Numbered from the stretch's first letter, positions 6,520-14,742 are shown. The stretch: DNA of 16,582 bases from Candidatus Omnitrophota bacterium (GCA_023246985.1 JAHFHJ010000015.1:1-16582); one strand, 5' to 3'. Program-made: numbers and translations. The notes: a model not told the origin generated them from the sequence alone.

Positions 6520-7491
6520 ATGCTTGGAGACAAGATACATCTGAAGGTCCAGGGCGGGCGGGGCGGCAAGGGTTGTGAAAGTTACAATCACCGCAAGGAC
6601 CACAAGAAAGTCCCTAACGGCGCAGATGGCGGCGAGGGCGGAAGTGTGATCTTTCGCGCTTCGCACCATGCCCCGGGATTGGATCGCCTGAGGCTGAAGC
6701 AGCATCTGGAAGCCGAATCCGGCGAGCACGGCGGCAGCGATAATAAACGCGGGTCCCAAGGAGAGGATCTTATCGTGCTGGTTCCGATTGGCACTTCGAT
6801 CTTCCGCCGGGAGAACCATCGTGGGATCCGTGACCTTTATCTGGAAGGCGAAGAAGTGATCGTCGCGCGCGGCGGCCGGGGCGGATCCGGAAATATCGGC
6901 GACAAAATGGCGACTTCCGGTGAAGAGGGCGAGAAGATCGAGATCGATGTGGAGTTCCGTATCATGGCCGATGTTTTTTTGGTGGGGTTACCGGGTTCCG
7001 GAAAATCCTCGTTACTCCGTCGTTTGACAAGAGCTCCCATCGAAGGTAAAGATTATCCTTTTGCGACCCGCACTCCGGTGCTGGGTGTTTATGCTTATGA
7101 CGACTACAAGCAGATCAATTTCTGCGAGCTACCGTCCATTTTCGAGGGCTCCACGGACGGCCGGGGTTGGGGGACCGATTTTCTCAGACATTTAGCACGC
7201 GCCAAATTGATCGTGTTTATGATCGACGCCACTATAAAATTCGTGAGCAATGCGGTGGATGGATTGGCCACGCTTCAGAGGATCGTGTACGCGCATGATG
7301 ACACATTTCGGCAGATCCCGAGTGTGGTGGTGGTCAATAAGATCGATCTGGGGCTGGACACCGGAAAGATCGAAAAGGAGCTTCAGAGCTCCGGGCAGTC
7401 CTATTTTTTGATTTCGGTGAAAACCGGAGAAGGGGTAGAATCTCTCATGCAATTTATCCAGGAGAGGATCGAGCGTGAAGGCCGTGTCTGA
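6520..7491 (+). CDS. obgE: Obg family GTPase with divergent G motifs
   Basis: This 323-aa protein has the Obg architecture. Residues 1-148 are the glycine-rich Obg fold (GGRGGKGCESY at 12-22, GADGGEGGSV at 34-43, ARGGRGGSGN at 116-125), followed by a G domain. Obg proteins bind the 50S subunit and act in ribosome assembly and stress control; the place after rplU-rpmA is the conserved one. The G motifs are unusual: G1 is GLPGSGKSS (156-164) rather than GxPNAGKST, switch I is YPFATRTP (179-186) rather than YPFTTLxP, and G3 is ELPS (203-206) rather than DxPG. NKID (273-276) is intact and G5 is SVK. There is no C-terminal OCT domain. AGGAG at 6511-6515 precedes the ATG. The proB gene overlaps its end by 17 nt. 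Confidence 0.92.
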   Translation: MLGDKIHLKVQGGRGGKGCESYNHRKDHKKVPNGADGGEGGSVIFRASHHAPGLDRLRLKQHLEAESGEHGGSDNKRGSQGEDLIVLVPIGTSIFRRENHRGIRDLYLEGEEVIVARGGRGGSGNIGDKMATSGEEGEKIEIDVEFRIMADVFLVGLPGSGKSSLLRRLTRAPIEGKDYPFATRTPVLGVYAYDDYKQINFCELPSIFEGSTDGRGWGTDFLRHLARAKLIVFMIDATIKFVSNAVDGLATLQRIVYAHDDTFRQIPSVVVVNKIDLGLDTGKIEKELQSSGQSYFLISVKTGEGVESLMQFIQERIEREGRV

Positions 7492-8599
7492 GCGCATTTG
7501 TCACGCTAAAAAGATCGTCATTAAAATCGGCACGAGTATTTTAAAAACCCGCGGGGAGAGTTTCTCACACAAAGAACACGTCCGCGTTTGCCGGGAGATC
7601 TACGCTCTTATCCGGAAAGGCCGCCGGCCGGTTTTGGTGAGCTCCGGCGCGATCGCATTGGGCATGAAAAGTTGCGGTTTTAAAAAACGGCCGAAAGCAA
7701 TGGCGGAGCTTCAGGCCTGCGCCGCGATCGGGCAGGGGAAACTGATGCACGCGTATGAGAGTTTTTTCTCGAAAAAAAAAGTCCATACCGCGCAGCTGCT
7801 TTTGACGCGCGATGGTCTTGAGGACCGCAAAAGGTTTCTTTGCGCGCGCAATACATTGGAAACCCTTCTGAAACTCGATATTCTTCCTATCGTTAATGAA
7901 AACGATACAGTCGCGGTCGAAGAAATCGCTTTTGGCGATAATGATATTCTGTCGGTCCACGTGGCGCATCTGGTGGGAGCGGATCTTTTGATCAACCTTT
8001 CAGACGCGGAAGGATTTCTGCTCAAGGACGGAACGCGCGTGCGGGAAGTGACCTCAGAAGATGAGATTGATAGCAAGCTTCTGATGCATCTGGCGGACAA
8101 AAAACGCGAGGAGACCGTGGGCGGGATGCGTGCGAAGCTTCAGGCGGCCCGCGTTGCACTGCGGCTCGGGATTCCTTTCATGATCGTCAATGGCCACACG
8201 CCTCATATTTTGCGGGATATTATTAACGGAAAAGATGTGGGGACTTTATTCATCACCTCAGGGGCCCAAAAAGATATGAGACGCAAATGGATTGCGTTCT
8301 CGGCGATGCGGAGCGGCAGCCTTATGGTTGACGGCGGGGCTTATCAGGCGTTGCTCGCAAAAAAGAGCCTATTGCCCGGCGGGATACTTAAGATCCAGGG
8401 AAATTTTGAAAAAGGACAAGTCGTGGAGCTTGAAACGCCGGATGGGAAAGTCTTTGGCCGGGGCGTGGTGCGCTATCATAGCCATGATCTGGGGCGCATT
8501 GCGGGTAAAAGAACCATTGAGATCCAAGCGATCCTTGGCGCAAAAACTTATGATGAAGCGATCCACCGGAATGATCTTGTTATCTGGAGCGAGCGATGA
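7475..8599 (+). CDS. proB: Glutamate 5-kinase
   Basis: This 374-aa protein phosphorylates glutamate with ATP, the first step of proline synthesis in the cytoplasm. The amino-acid kinase domain (about 12-260) shows VIKIGTSIL (15-23), SSGAIALG, IVNENDTVA, FGDNDILS, LLINLSDAEG and VGGMRAKLQAA (the last usually has Thr for Ala after the Arg position). A C-terminal PUA domain (about 275-370) makes it the long form. It starts at GTG 7475, inside obgE, with AGGAGAGG at 7460-7467 placed 7 nt before it; that spacing decides the start. Its TGA overlaps the ATG of proA (ATGA), so the two are translationally coupled. Confidence 0.95.
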   Translation: MKAVSERICHAKKIVIKIGTSILKTRGESFSHKEHVRVCREIYALIRKGRRPVLVSSGAIALGMKSCGFKKRPKAMAELQACAAIGQGKLMHAYESFFSKKKVHTAQLLLTRDGLEDRKRFLCARNTLETLLKLDILPIVNENDTVAVEEIAFGDNDILSVHVAHLVGADLLINLSDAEGFLLKDGTRVREVTSEDEIDSKLLMHLADKKREETVGGMRAKLQAARVALRLGIPFMIVNGHTPHILRDIINGKDVGTLFITSGAQKDMRRKWIAFSAMRSGSLMVDGGAYQALLAKKSLLPGGILKIQGNFEKGQVVELETPDGKVFGRGVVRYHSHDLGRIAGKRTIEIQAILGAKTYDEAIHRNDLVIWSER

Positions 8600-9852
8600 G
8601 CTGGAAACGGGAGTTGGAGAGGATTCTTGTGAATGCCCGGCCAGCGGCCGCAAACGCAGGCCAGTGGTCTTCGGATTTTAAGAAGAAACTTCTTGTGGAT
8701 ATTGCGGCCAGAATCGAAAAGAAAACAGCCTGGCTTATTGCCGAGAATCGTAAAGATCTCGTGATTGCCAAGACTCGGGGGCTGTCATCTTCCATGATCG
8801 ACCGACTGACGCTTGATGCAACGCGTGTCCAAGCCATGGCGAAGGGCCTTCGCGCCGTGGCGCGTCTTAAAGATCCGATTGGCCGAGTGCAGGCAAAATG
8901 GAAAAGGCCGAATGGTCTTAGGATCCAAAAGATAACCGTGCCGCTCGGCATAATCCTGATGATTTATGAGTCTCGCCCGAATGTGACGGTGGAATGCGCG
9001 GCGCTTTGCCTCAAAAGTTCGAATATAGCGATCCTCCGCGGAGGCCGTGAGGCAATGGCCTCCAACCGCGCGTTCGTGTCGATCTTTAAAGAATCGCTCA
9101 AACATTTTTGGCTTTCGCCTTTTTTTGTGAATCTTGTGACAACAACGGACTATAAGGCCGTGGATTTTCTTCTCCGGCAGGAAGGCCGTATCGATCTCGT
9201 GATTCCGCGGGGCGGGGAAAAGCTGATCCGGCGGGTTGTAGAAAAATCCCGCATTCCCGTGATCAAACATTATCAGGGGATCTGCCACGTGTATGTGGAC
9301 AAAAAGGCCGATCTTAAAAAGGCCGTTGCGATCACGCTTAACGCCAAACTGCAGCGTCCCGGGGTTTGTAATGCAACGGAAACGCTTCTGGTACACCGGG
9401 ATATTGTTTCAAAATTTCTGCCGATGGTGGCCCAACCTCTGAGGCAGGGCGGTTGTGAGGTCCGGGGAGATGAGATGACTTGCCGCTATATTCCCTGGGC
9501 GAAGCGCGCAAAGGCAAGTGACTATGGCTTTGAATTTTTGGACAAAATCCTTGCGGTGCGTGTCGTCAGAGATCTGGAGGAGGCGATCCGCCATATCGAG
9601 ACTTATGGCTCCCACCATACGGACGCGATCGTGACTGAAGAGAAAAAAGCCGCAGAGATCTTCAAATCCAAGGTGGATTCTTCCTCGGTCATGGTCAATG
9701 CTTCGACGCGTTTCTCGGACGGTTTCGAATACGGGTTTGGCGCGGAGATCGGCATCTCGACCGATAAAATCCATGCGCGCGGTCCGATGGGTCTTGAGGG
9801 GCTCACATCGTACAAATATATCGTGGAAGGGAATGGCCATATACGCGTTTGA
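8596..9852 (+). CDS. proA: Gamma-glutamyl phosphate reductase
   Basis: At 418 aa this is full length. It reduces gamma-glutamyl phosphate with NADPH to glutamate semialdehyde, the second step of proline synthesis. Motifs seen are PLGIILMIYESRPNVTVE (116-133), ILRGGREAMASN (146-157), IPRGGEKLI (203-211) and the catalytic cysteine in QRPGVCNATET (C258). Near the end come VMVNASTRFSDGFEYGFG and HARGPMGLEGLTSYKY, all typical. It overlaps proB by 4 nt, and nadD follows after 15 bp. A proBA pair downstream of obgE is a recurring bacterial arrangement. Confidence 0.96.
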   Translation: MSWKRELERILVNARPAAANAGQWSSDFKKKLLVDIAARIEKKTAWLIAENRKDLVIAKTRGLSSSMIDRLTLDATRVQAMAKGLRAVARLKDPIGRVQAKWKRPNGLRIQKITVPLGIILMIYESRPNVTVECAALCLKSSNIAILRGGREAMASNRAFVSIFKESLKHFWLSPFFVNLVTTTDYKAVDFLLRQEGRIDLVIPRGGEKLIRRVVEKSRIPVIKHYQGICHVYVDKKADLKKAVAITLNAKLQRPGVCNATETLLVHRDIVSKFLPMVAQPLRQGGCEVRGDEMTCRYIPWAKRAKASDYGFEFLDKILAVRVVRDLEEAIRHIETYGSHHTDAIVTEEKKAAEIFKSKVDSSSVMVNASTRFSDGFEYGFGAEIGISTDKIHARGPMGLEGLTSYKYIVEGNGHIRV

Positions 9853-9867
9853 AAGAGGTTTTGGGAC

Positions 9868-10446
9868 ATGAAGATCGGTATTTTGGGCGGGACTTTTGAT
9901 CCGGTCCACCTCGGACATATACAACTCGCTCAAAATGCCCGCGCGCAATTTTCACTCGACAAGGTTATTTTCGTTCCCGCTTTTAAGCCGCCCCATAAGC
10001 AGGCCGTTCTGCCGCTCACTTCCGCAGAAGATCGTTGTAGCATGGTCCGTCTGGCCATCGAAGACATGCCGTTTCTGGAGGTCTCGGATTGTGAAGTGAA
10101 ACGAAAAGGTGTTTCTTACACCTTTGATACCGTCAGTGAATTTGAAAGAAAATATTCGGGCGCCACATTTTTTCTGATCCTCGGAAAGGATGCCTTTGAA
10201 GGGGTCGATACTTGGTATCGCGCTGCCGAACTCAAGAAAAAGATTCATTTCTTAGTGGCGAATCGAGGAACCTGCGAAGGTCGTGTGCCGGAAGATGCCC
10301 GCACTCAATGGATCCAGATGCCATTATGTCCGATCTCCGCATCCGAGATCCGGGAAGCTATCAAGCAGGGTCGGAATGTGAACGATTATCTATCCCCGAA
10401 GGTTCTGGAGTGCATCCAAGCGAACGCCTTTTACCGGAAAATCTGA
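9868..10446 (+). CDS. nadD: Nicotinate-nucleotide adenylyltransferase
   Basis: This 192-aa protein adenylates nicotinate mononucleotide to deamido-NAD in NAD synthesis. The nucleotidyltransferase signature GGTFDPVHLGH (7-17) contains the T/H-x-G-H active site, and ISASEIR (156-162) is the second conserved motif, followed by VNDYLSPKVLECI. Length and layout are standard. GAAAGAGG (9851-9858) lies 9 nt before the ATG. It is the fourth gene of the obgE-proB-proA-nadD run. The often adjacent rsfS gene is not present here; instead a CNNM protein starts 3 nt downstream. Confidence 0.95.
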   Translation: MKIGILGGTFDPVHLGHIQLAQNARAQFSLDKVIFVPAFKPPHKQAVLPLTSAEDRCSMVRLAIEDMPFLEVSDCEVKRKGVSYTFDTVSEFERKYSGATFFLILGKDAFEGVDTWYRAAELKKKIHFLVANRGTCEGRVPEDARTQWIQMPLCPISASEIREAIKQGRNVNDYLSPKVLECIQANAFYRKI

Positions 10447-10449
10447 AAC

Positions 10450-11685
10450 ATGAATGTTGCTATTCACCTTGTCATTTTGGGAATGCTCTTCCTTCTTTCC
10501 TTTTTCTTTTCTGCCTCTGAGACGGCCCTTTTCTCGCTTTCTAAGCTCGACAAACGCAAGCTTAAGGAACAATACCCCCATCTTTCAAAATGGACTCTCG
10601 AACATCTTCAAAAACCCCGGAAGACGCTTGGAACGATCCTGATCGGTAATTTGTCGGTCAATACTCTGGCAACGGCGATCATTACGCTGGTCGTTCTCAA
10701 ACTTTTCGGGCAAGCCCGTCTCGGTCTGATCCTGGCGGTGTTCACGATTTTTTTGATCATTTTTTGTGAGATGTTCCCCAAGATTCTTGCGGTCCAGTCG
10801 CGGATCAAAATGGCGTTGCTGGTGTCTCTCCCCCTAAAGTTTTTCACCCTGCTGTTCGCTCCTTTCAGAATCCTGATGCGTTTTATCACCGATCGTGTGC
10901 TTTCGTTTTTAATCCATGAAAAGATAGAACAATCGGATATGATCTCGGAAAAGGAGCTGAAAGTGCTTGTGAAGATCGTGGAAGAGGAGGGAGTTCTGGG
11001 CAGCCAGGAGCGCCATATGATCCAGAAGCTTCTAGATCTTGGAGAGCGGCCGGTCAAGGATATCATGACCCCGCGGACGGATCTGATCGGTTTGGATATC
11101 GAGGAAATTTCAGAAAAGCACGAAGAACTTATACGGAAATATCACTTTACGCGCTTTCCCATCTTTCAGGGATCGCTCGATCACATTCTGGGGGTTGTGG
11201 AGTCGCAGAACTATCTTCTTCAGGAGCCTCGACAGGATGTGAAACAGGTGATGCGGGAGCCGCTCTTTGTGCCGGAGAGCAAGAGAATTGACGACCTGCT
11301 GGAGACCTTTCGGAGCAAAAACGAACAGTTCGCGGTTTGCGTGGACGAGTTTGGCGGGACGGCAGGGGTCGTGACGCAAGAAGATATTTTGGAGGAGATC
11401 TTCGGGGAGTTCTATGACGAATATGAAAAAGTCGAGAACCCTATCCGCCGGATGGGAGACGATCTCTACCTCGTGGAAGGAAAACTCCCGCTTCAGGAAT
11501 TTAACGAGTTCTTTTCGGCGCATTTGGTAGCCGAAGAGGCCGCGACGCTGGGGGGCTATCTCTTTGAGAAAATGGGGGTTGTGCCGGCCAAAGGTTCGAC
11601 ACTGACCATGAAACAATTTGATTTTGTGATCCAGGATATGATCCGTCAACGCATCCACCTGGTGATGGTCCGGAGGAAATCATGA
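10450..11685 (+). CDS. CNNM/CorC family transporter-like protein (DUF21, CBS pair, CorC domain)
   Basis: This 411-aa protein has all three expected modules. The DUF21/CNNM membrane domain (about 1-160) has hydrophobic segments near 5-22, 62-86, 92-112 and 124-145, with SASETALFS (21-29), the conserved Asn in GNLSVN (66-71) and CEMFPK (106-111). A CBS pair (about 200-320) starts at MTPRTDL and ends with FGGTAGVVTQEDILEEIFGE. A CorC/HlyC C-terminal domain (about 335-411) starts near RMGDDLYLVEG. Family members are linked to magnesium or cobalt efflux or tolerance; older labels call them hemolysins. It is probably an inner-membrane protein. Translation is coupled to the next gene by an ATGA overlap. 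Confidence 0.9.
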   Translation: MNVAIHLVILGMLFLLSFFFSASETALFSLSKLDKRKLKEQYPHLSKWTLEHLQKPRKTLGTILIGNLSVNTLATAIITLVVLKLFGQARLGLILAVFTIFLIIFCEMFPKILAVQSRIKMALLVSLPLKFFTLLFAPFRILMRFITDRVLSFLIHEKIEQSDMISEKELKVLVKIVEEEGVLGSQERHMIQKLLDLGERPVKDIMTPRTDLIGLDIEEISEKHEELIRKYHFTRFPIFQGSLDHILGVVESQNYLLQEPRQDVKQVMREPLFVPESKRIDDLLETFRSKNEQFAVCVDEFGGTAGVVTQEDILEEIFGEFYDEYEKVENPIRRMGDDLYLVEGKLPLQEFNEFFSAHLVAEEAATLGGYLFEKMGVVPAKGSTLTMKQFDFVIQDMIRQRIHLVMVRRKS

Positions 11686-12635
11686 TCGGTCTCCTCGTCA
11701 TCTTTTTCCTGTCCATGGTCGCCTCGGCGTTCTTTTCAGGAACGGAAATGGCTTTTGTTTCAGCCAACAAGCTGAAACTCCGGGAACTGTCCGATGCCGG
11801 AGACAAAAAAGCCCGCTTCCTCGTGCAGCTCCAGCAGCATCCCAACTATTTTTTGACGGCAATCCTAGTTGCGAACAATGCGGTGAATGTCACCACCATC
11901 TCGATCGCGACTTATATTTTTAAAGAATATCTCGGTTGGTCCAGTGAGTGGGTCGTGATGTTGATCGTTGCTCCGATATTGATCATTTTCGCGGAGATGG
12001 TTCCCAAGGATTACGGGCGCTTAAACGCGATCTCTTTTTTGTTAGGCCAGACTTTCTGGCTCCGGGGTTTTCGGACGATCTTGTACGGTCCTATCATAGT
12101 GTTTTTCAGCGCGCTGAAATATTTTGGGCCGTCGTTCCGGCAAGGCGCGGCCCGGGATATCTTCGTGAACGAGGAGGAGTTTCGCTCGCTGATCGAAGAG
12201 AGCACACAGCGCGGTATCATGGGCCCGCAGGAGGAGAAATTGATCCACACGATTCTGGATTTTGAGCGGATCCAGGTTCAGTCCGTCATGATGCCCGCGG
12301 GGAAGGTGCCCATGGTGGATATTCACAGCAAGATCGAGGATGTAAAGAAGATCGCGCGAGAAACGCATGCCCGCATGATGCTTGTTTATGAAGAGATCCC
12401 TTCGATCGTGATGGGGATGGTCTATGTCTTCGATATGCTGTGGGAGGAAGAAAATGCTCAAGGGCTTCATGACTTTCTCCGAGCGCCTATTTTTATCCCT
12501 GAGGACACCTCTCTTGAAAAAGCTTTTCTGACGCTTCAGAAAAAGCGTCAGTCCTATGCGGTAGTGACCGATCATGCGGGAAATATCAAGGGGGTTGTTC
12601 CGATCGATCGCCTGCTTATGTTCGAGCGCCACTGA
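11682..12635 (+). CDS. CNNM family protein (DUF21 and CBS pair, no CorC domain)
   Basis: This 317-aa protein is a shorter relative of its upstream neighbour. The DUF21 domain (about 1-165) has four hydrophobic segments, SGTEMAFVS (19-27), the Asn pair in VANNAVN (63-69) and AEMVPK (104-109). A CBS pair runs from about 200 (MMPAGKVPMVDI) to 310 (GNIKGVVPIDRLLMF). The C-terminal CorC/HlyC domain is missing and the reading frame stops cleanly, with no remnant downstream in the 158-bp gap. It overlaps the first copy by 4 nt, so the two may form a heteromeric ion transport unit. Ion specificity is unknown. Confidence 0.87.
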   Translation: MIGLLVIFFLSMVASAFFSGTEMAFVSANKLKLRELSDAGDKKARFLVQLQQHPNYFLTAILVANNAVNVTTISIATYIFKEYLGWSSEWVVMLIVAPILIIFAEMVPKDYGRLNAISFLLGQTFWLRGFRTILYGPIIVFFSALKYFGPSFRQGAARDIFVNEEEFRSLIEESTQRGIMGPQEEKLIHTILDFERIQVQSVMMPAGKVPMVDIHSKIEDVKKIARETHARMMLVYEEIPSIVMGMVYVFDMLWEEENAQGLHDFLRAPIFIPEDTSLEKAFLTLQKKRQSYAVVTDHAGNIKGVVPIDRLLMFERH

Positions 12636-12793
12636 AGTTTCAGATTTTCCCGTCCGATAAACCATCCGTTTTTAATAAATCTTATGAAACCTGCCCCTGT
12701 TTTTTATCCTCCCTGCTGATTTTTCCATGAGATTTTCCGTTTTTCCAAGGGAAGCTTCATGACCATAAAGCTTTACTCAGTAAGGCCGTTAAT

Positions 12794-13930
12794 ATGCGCG
12801 ATGGATATTCATTCAAGGAGACGAACTTTCTGAGAATCATCGCCGTTGCGAATCAAAAAGGCGGATGCGGGAAGACTACAACCAGTATCAATTTCTCTGC
12901 GTGTCTGAGTTTTTTGCAGAAGAAAGTTCTTCTAATTGACTTAGACCCCCAGGGACATTCCACATGCGGGTTGGGCGTCAAGACGCAGAAGGGGATGTTG
13001 ACCCTCTATGATCTTTTGACCCCGCTTCAGGGCGTTGCCCATTCTCTCTCGCAAGTCCTCTATAATCCTCAACCGGATCTCGACCTCATCCCTTGTAATG
13101 CCAGCCTGAATGCCCTCGAAGAAGAGTTTGGATTTATGCCTAACTATCATTTGAAGCTCCGCGATCTTCTGACCAGAATCTCTGAAGACGAGCGGCGGTA
13201 TGATTTTGTGGTTTTGGATTGTCCTCCGAATCTCGGGATCCTCACATGGAATGCCTTAAGCGCAGCCGATGAGGTGCTGATCCCGGTCGAGCCGTCCTTT
13301 TTTTCGCTTCACGGCCTCGCGAAAATCTCGGAGACTCTTCAGGTTGTGAGCCGGAGCCGGGAAACGCCGCTGGGCGTTCACGCGCTTATGACGCTTTTTA
13401 ATCCTGAGGTAAGTTTTTCCCATGAAATTTATGACGAAGTGAGGGCCCATTTTCAAAGCCGGCTTTTTACGACAATTATTCATGAGCATGCAAGTTTGAA
13501 AGAAGCGGCCGCCGCGGGACAGAGCATTGCTCAATATGCGCCTCAATCGCAGGCTTTTCAGGACTATTTGAACCTCGCGGTGGAATATCTGGAGCGGGAT
13601 TGGAACCGGAAACTTCCTGAAAAAGAGCTTGGGTGGGATCAGATTTTCAGGAACCACTTTGGACCGCGTCAAATTTCAGATGGGATCCTTTTTCAATTTT
13701 TCAGTAAAACGTCATCCACGGTGGAGGTCGCCGGGGATTTTAATCATTGGATCCCGGAGCCGCTCGTGCGCCGCGATCAGGATGGGCTTTGGCAAAAAGT
13801 CATTTCTGTCGAGCTCAAAACCTTCCGGTACAAGTTCATCGTGGACGGGGAGTGGCAGGTAGATCCCAGCCAGCCGATGCAAAAGCAGAACGCCTACGGC
13901 GGCGTCGATTCTTATATGGAGTTTGCCTGA
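12794..13930 (+). CDS. ParA-type ATPase fused to an AMPK-like glycogen-binding domain (CBM48/E-set)
   Basis: This 378-aa protein is counted from the ATG. The ParA/MinD ATPase domain (about 14-268) is intact: deviant Walker A KGGCGKTTT (22-30), LLIDLDPQG (46-54), Walker B FVVLDCPPN (138-146) and the VEPSFFSLHGL region (165-175). After a short linker comes a glycogen-binding E-set domain (about 297-376) with EVAGDFNHW (311-319), a GLWQ turn, and RYKFIVDGEWQVDP (345-358). W319, K347 and W354 line up with the sugar-binding W100, K126 and W133 of the AMPK beta1 subunit. ParA ATPases position plasmids, chromosomes, carboxysomes and other cargos; alpha-glucan as cargo or signal here is inference. 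The real start may be CTG 12830 (366 aa). Its stop overlaps the next start (TGATG), the first of three coupled genes. Confidence 0.88.
   Translation: MRDGYSFKETNFLRIIAVANQKGGCGKTTTSINFSACLSFLQKKVLLIDLDPQGHSTCGLGVKTQKGMLTLYDLLTPLQGVAHSLSQVLYNPQPDLDLIPCNASLNALEEEFGFMPNYHLKLRDLLTRISEDERRYDFVVLDCPPNLGILTWNALSAADEVLIPVEPSFFSLHGLAKISETLQVVSRSRETPLGVHALMTLFNPEVSFSHEIYDEVRAHFQSRLFTTIIHEHASLKEAAAAGQSIAQYAPQSQAFQDYLNLAVEYLERDWNRKLPEKELGWDQIFRNHFGPRQISDGILFQFFSKTSSTVEVAGDFNHWIPEPLVRRDQDGLWQKVISVELKTFRYKFIVDGEWQVDPSQPMQKQNAYGGVDSYMEFA
12815..12832 (+). promoter_or_regulatory. Internal ribosome binding site and possible CTG start of the parA-like gene
   Basis: AAGGAG at 12815-12820 is followed after 9 nt by CTG (12830-12832), and translation from there reads M(L)-RIIAVANQKGGCGKTT, the usual beginning of ParA proteins. 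The ATG at 12794 has only AAGG (12782-12785) and would add 12 residues that do not look like ParA. CTG starts are rare, so both remain possible. Confidence 0.45.
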
Positions 13931-14742
13931 TGACGGATGACCCTAAAAAACTCGTGCGGGGGCTAAAGGATATTTCGTCTCTTTTTGGGGAGATTTCGCA
14001 CGAAGTTCCCGTGCATCGTCCCCCCGAAGTCCAGGTATTGAGTGTTTCGAGTCCCGATCATGAAGGCGATTCGCTTTTGCTGAACACATTTTTCGCCTCT
14101 CAGATCGCTTCTCAGGAAAAGCCTTGTACGCTTCTCAGTATCTTGTCGCGTCAGGGTAAGGTTTCTCCCAAAGCCGGGAGCGGCGCCCCGGAATCATTCG
14201 GGGAACATCTGCAGAGGCACTGTCTTTATTGGGATGAGCTGCGAAACTTGATGACGGCACCTTCTTCGCCTCCCTCTGAGGGAGTGCTTCAGAGCCGTGA
14301 TATTTTCCTGGATTTTGAGTACCGTTATCTGCTTCACTTTGACCAGACACTTTGTTTGTTGGATAAATGGGTGCTTTTACTGAAACCGATTCCGGAGTCC
14401 TTGACGGAAGGATATAAGATGATGAAAACCGGGCTGGCGCTTAATGCTCAACTTGAGTTTTATATTGTTTTGTCAGGGAAAACGGAGGAATCCAAAGGTA
14501 AGGTCATCTTAGAACAGTTCTCAAATTTTGTGTCCAAGCATCTCAACATCCGTCTCGAATGGCTAGGATGGATGGATCTGGCAGATCCTGCCAGGCATTT
14601 CTCCTCGGCCCTTCATACGGAACTGTTGCGTCATCAATCCTGGAATGCAAAGCTAAGCTTGCAAAAGTTTGTGCTGGCGGGATGGATCGAATCATGGGAG
14701 AGGGATTTCCAGCCCGCGATGCCTACGAAGGTACCGCGATGA
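13930..14742 (+). CDS. Degenerate MinD/FlhG-like protein lacking the P-loop
   Basis: This 270-aa protein follows the order of a MinD/FlhG ATPase without its catalytic residues. At 34-56 (VQVLSVSSPDHEGDSLLLNT, then FF) the position of KGGVGKST carries SSPDHEGDS, with no Lys or Gly-rich loop. IFLDFEYRY (125-133) sits where the Walker B VLIDTPAG is expected. LDKWVLLLKPIPESLTEGYK (144-163), the MKTGLALNAQLEFYIVLSG strand and FVSKHLNIRLEWLGWMD (200-216) match the FlhG pattern of Pro/Glu-x-Ser-x-x-(D/E)-x-Y, the Asn-Arg-Val strand and the L-x-Y-L-G end. I read it as a pseudo-ATPase, by pattern only. It is coupled to the parA-CBM gene (TGATG) and to the next gene (ATGA), so it may be a regulator or dimer partner of that ParA. 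Confidence 0.65.
   Translation: MTDDPKKLVRGLKDISSLFGEISHEVPVHRPPEVQVLSVSSPDHEGDSLLLNTFFASQIASQEKPCTLLSILSRQGKVSPKAGSGAPESFGEHLQRHCLYWDELRNLMTAPSSPPSEGVLQSRDIFLDFEYRYLLHFDQTLCLLDKWVLLLKPIPESLTEGYKMMKTGLALNAQLEFYIVLSGKTEESKGKVILEQFSNFVSKHLNIRLEWLGWMDLADPARHFSSALHTELLRHQSWNAKLSLQKFVLAGWIESWERDFQPAMPTKVPR

Noticed and set aside
12773..12783. Palindrome TTACTCAGTAA before the parA-like gene as an operator.
   Set aside because: It is only 11 bp, has a one-base centre and no second copy nearby; chance is likely. No convincing -35/-10 pair was found in this gap.
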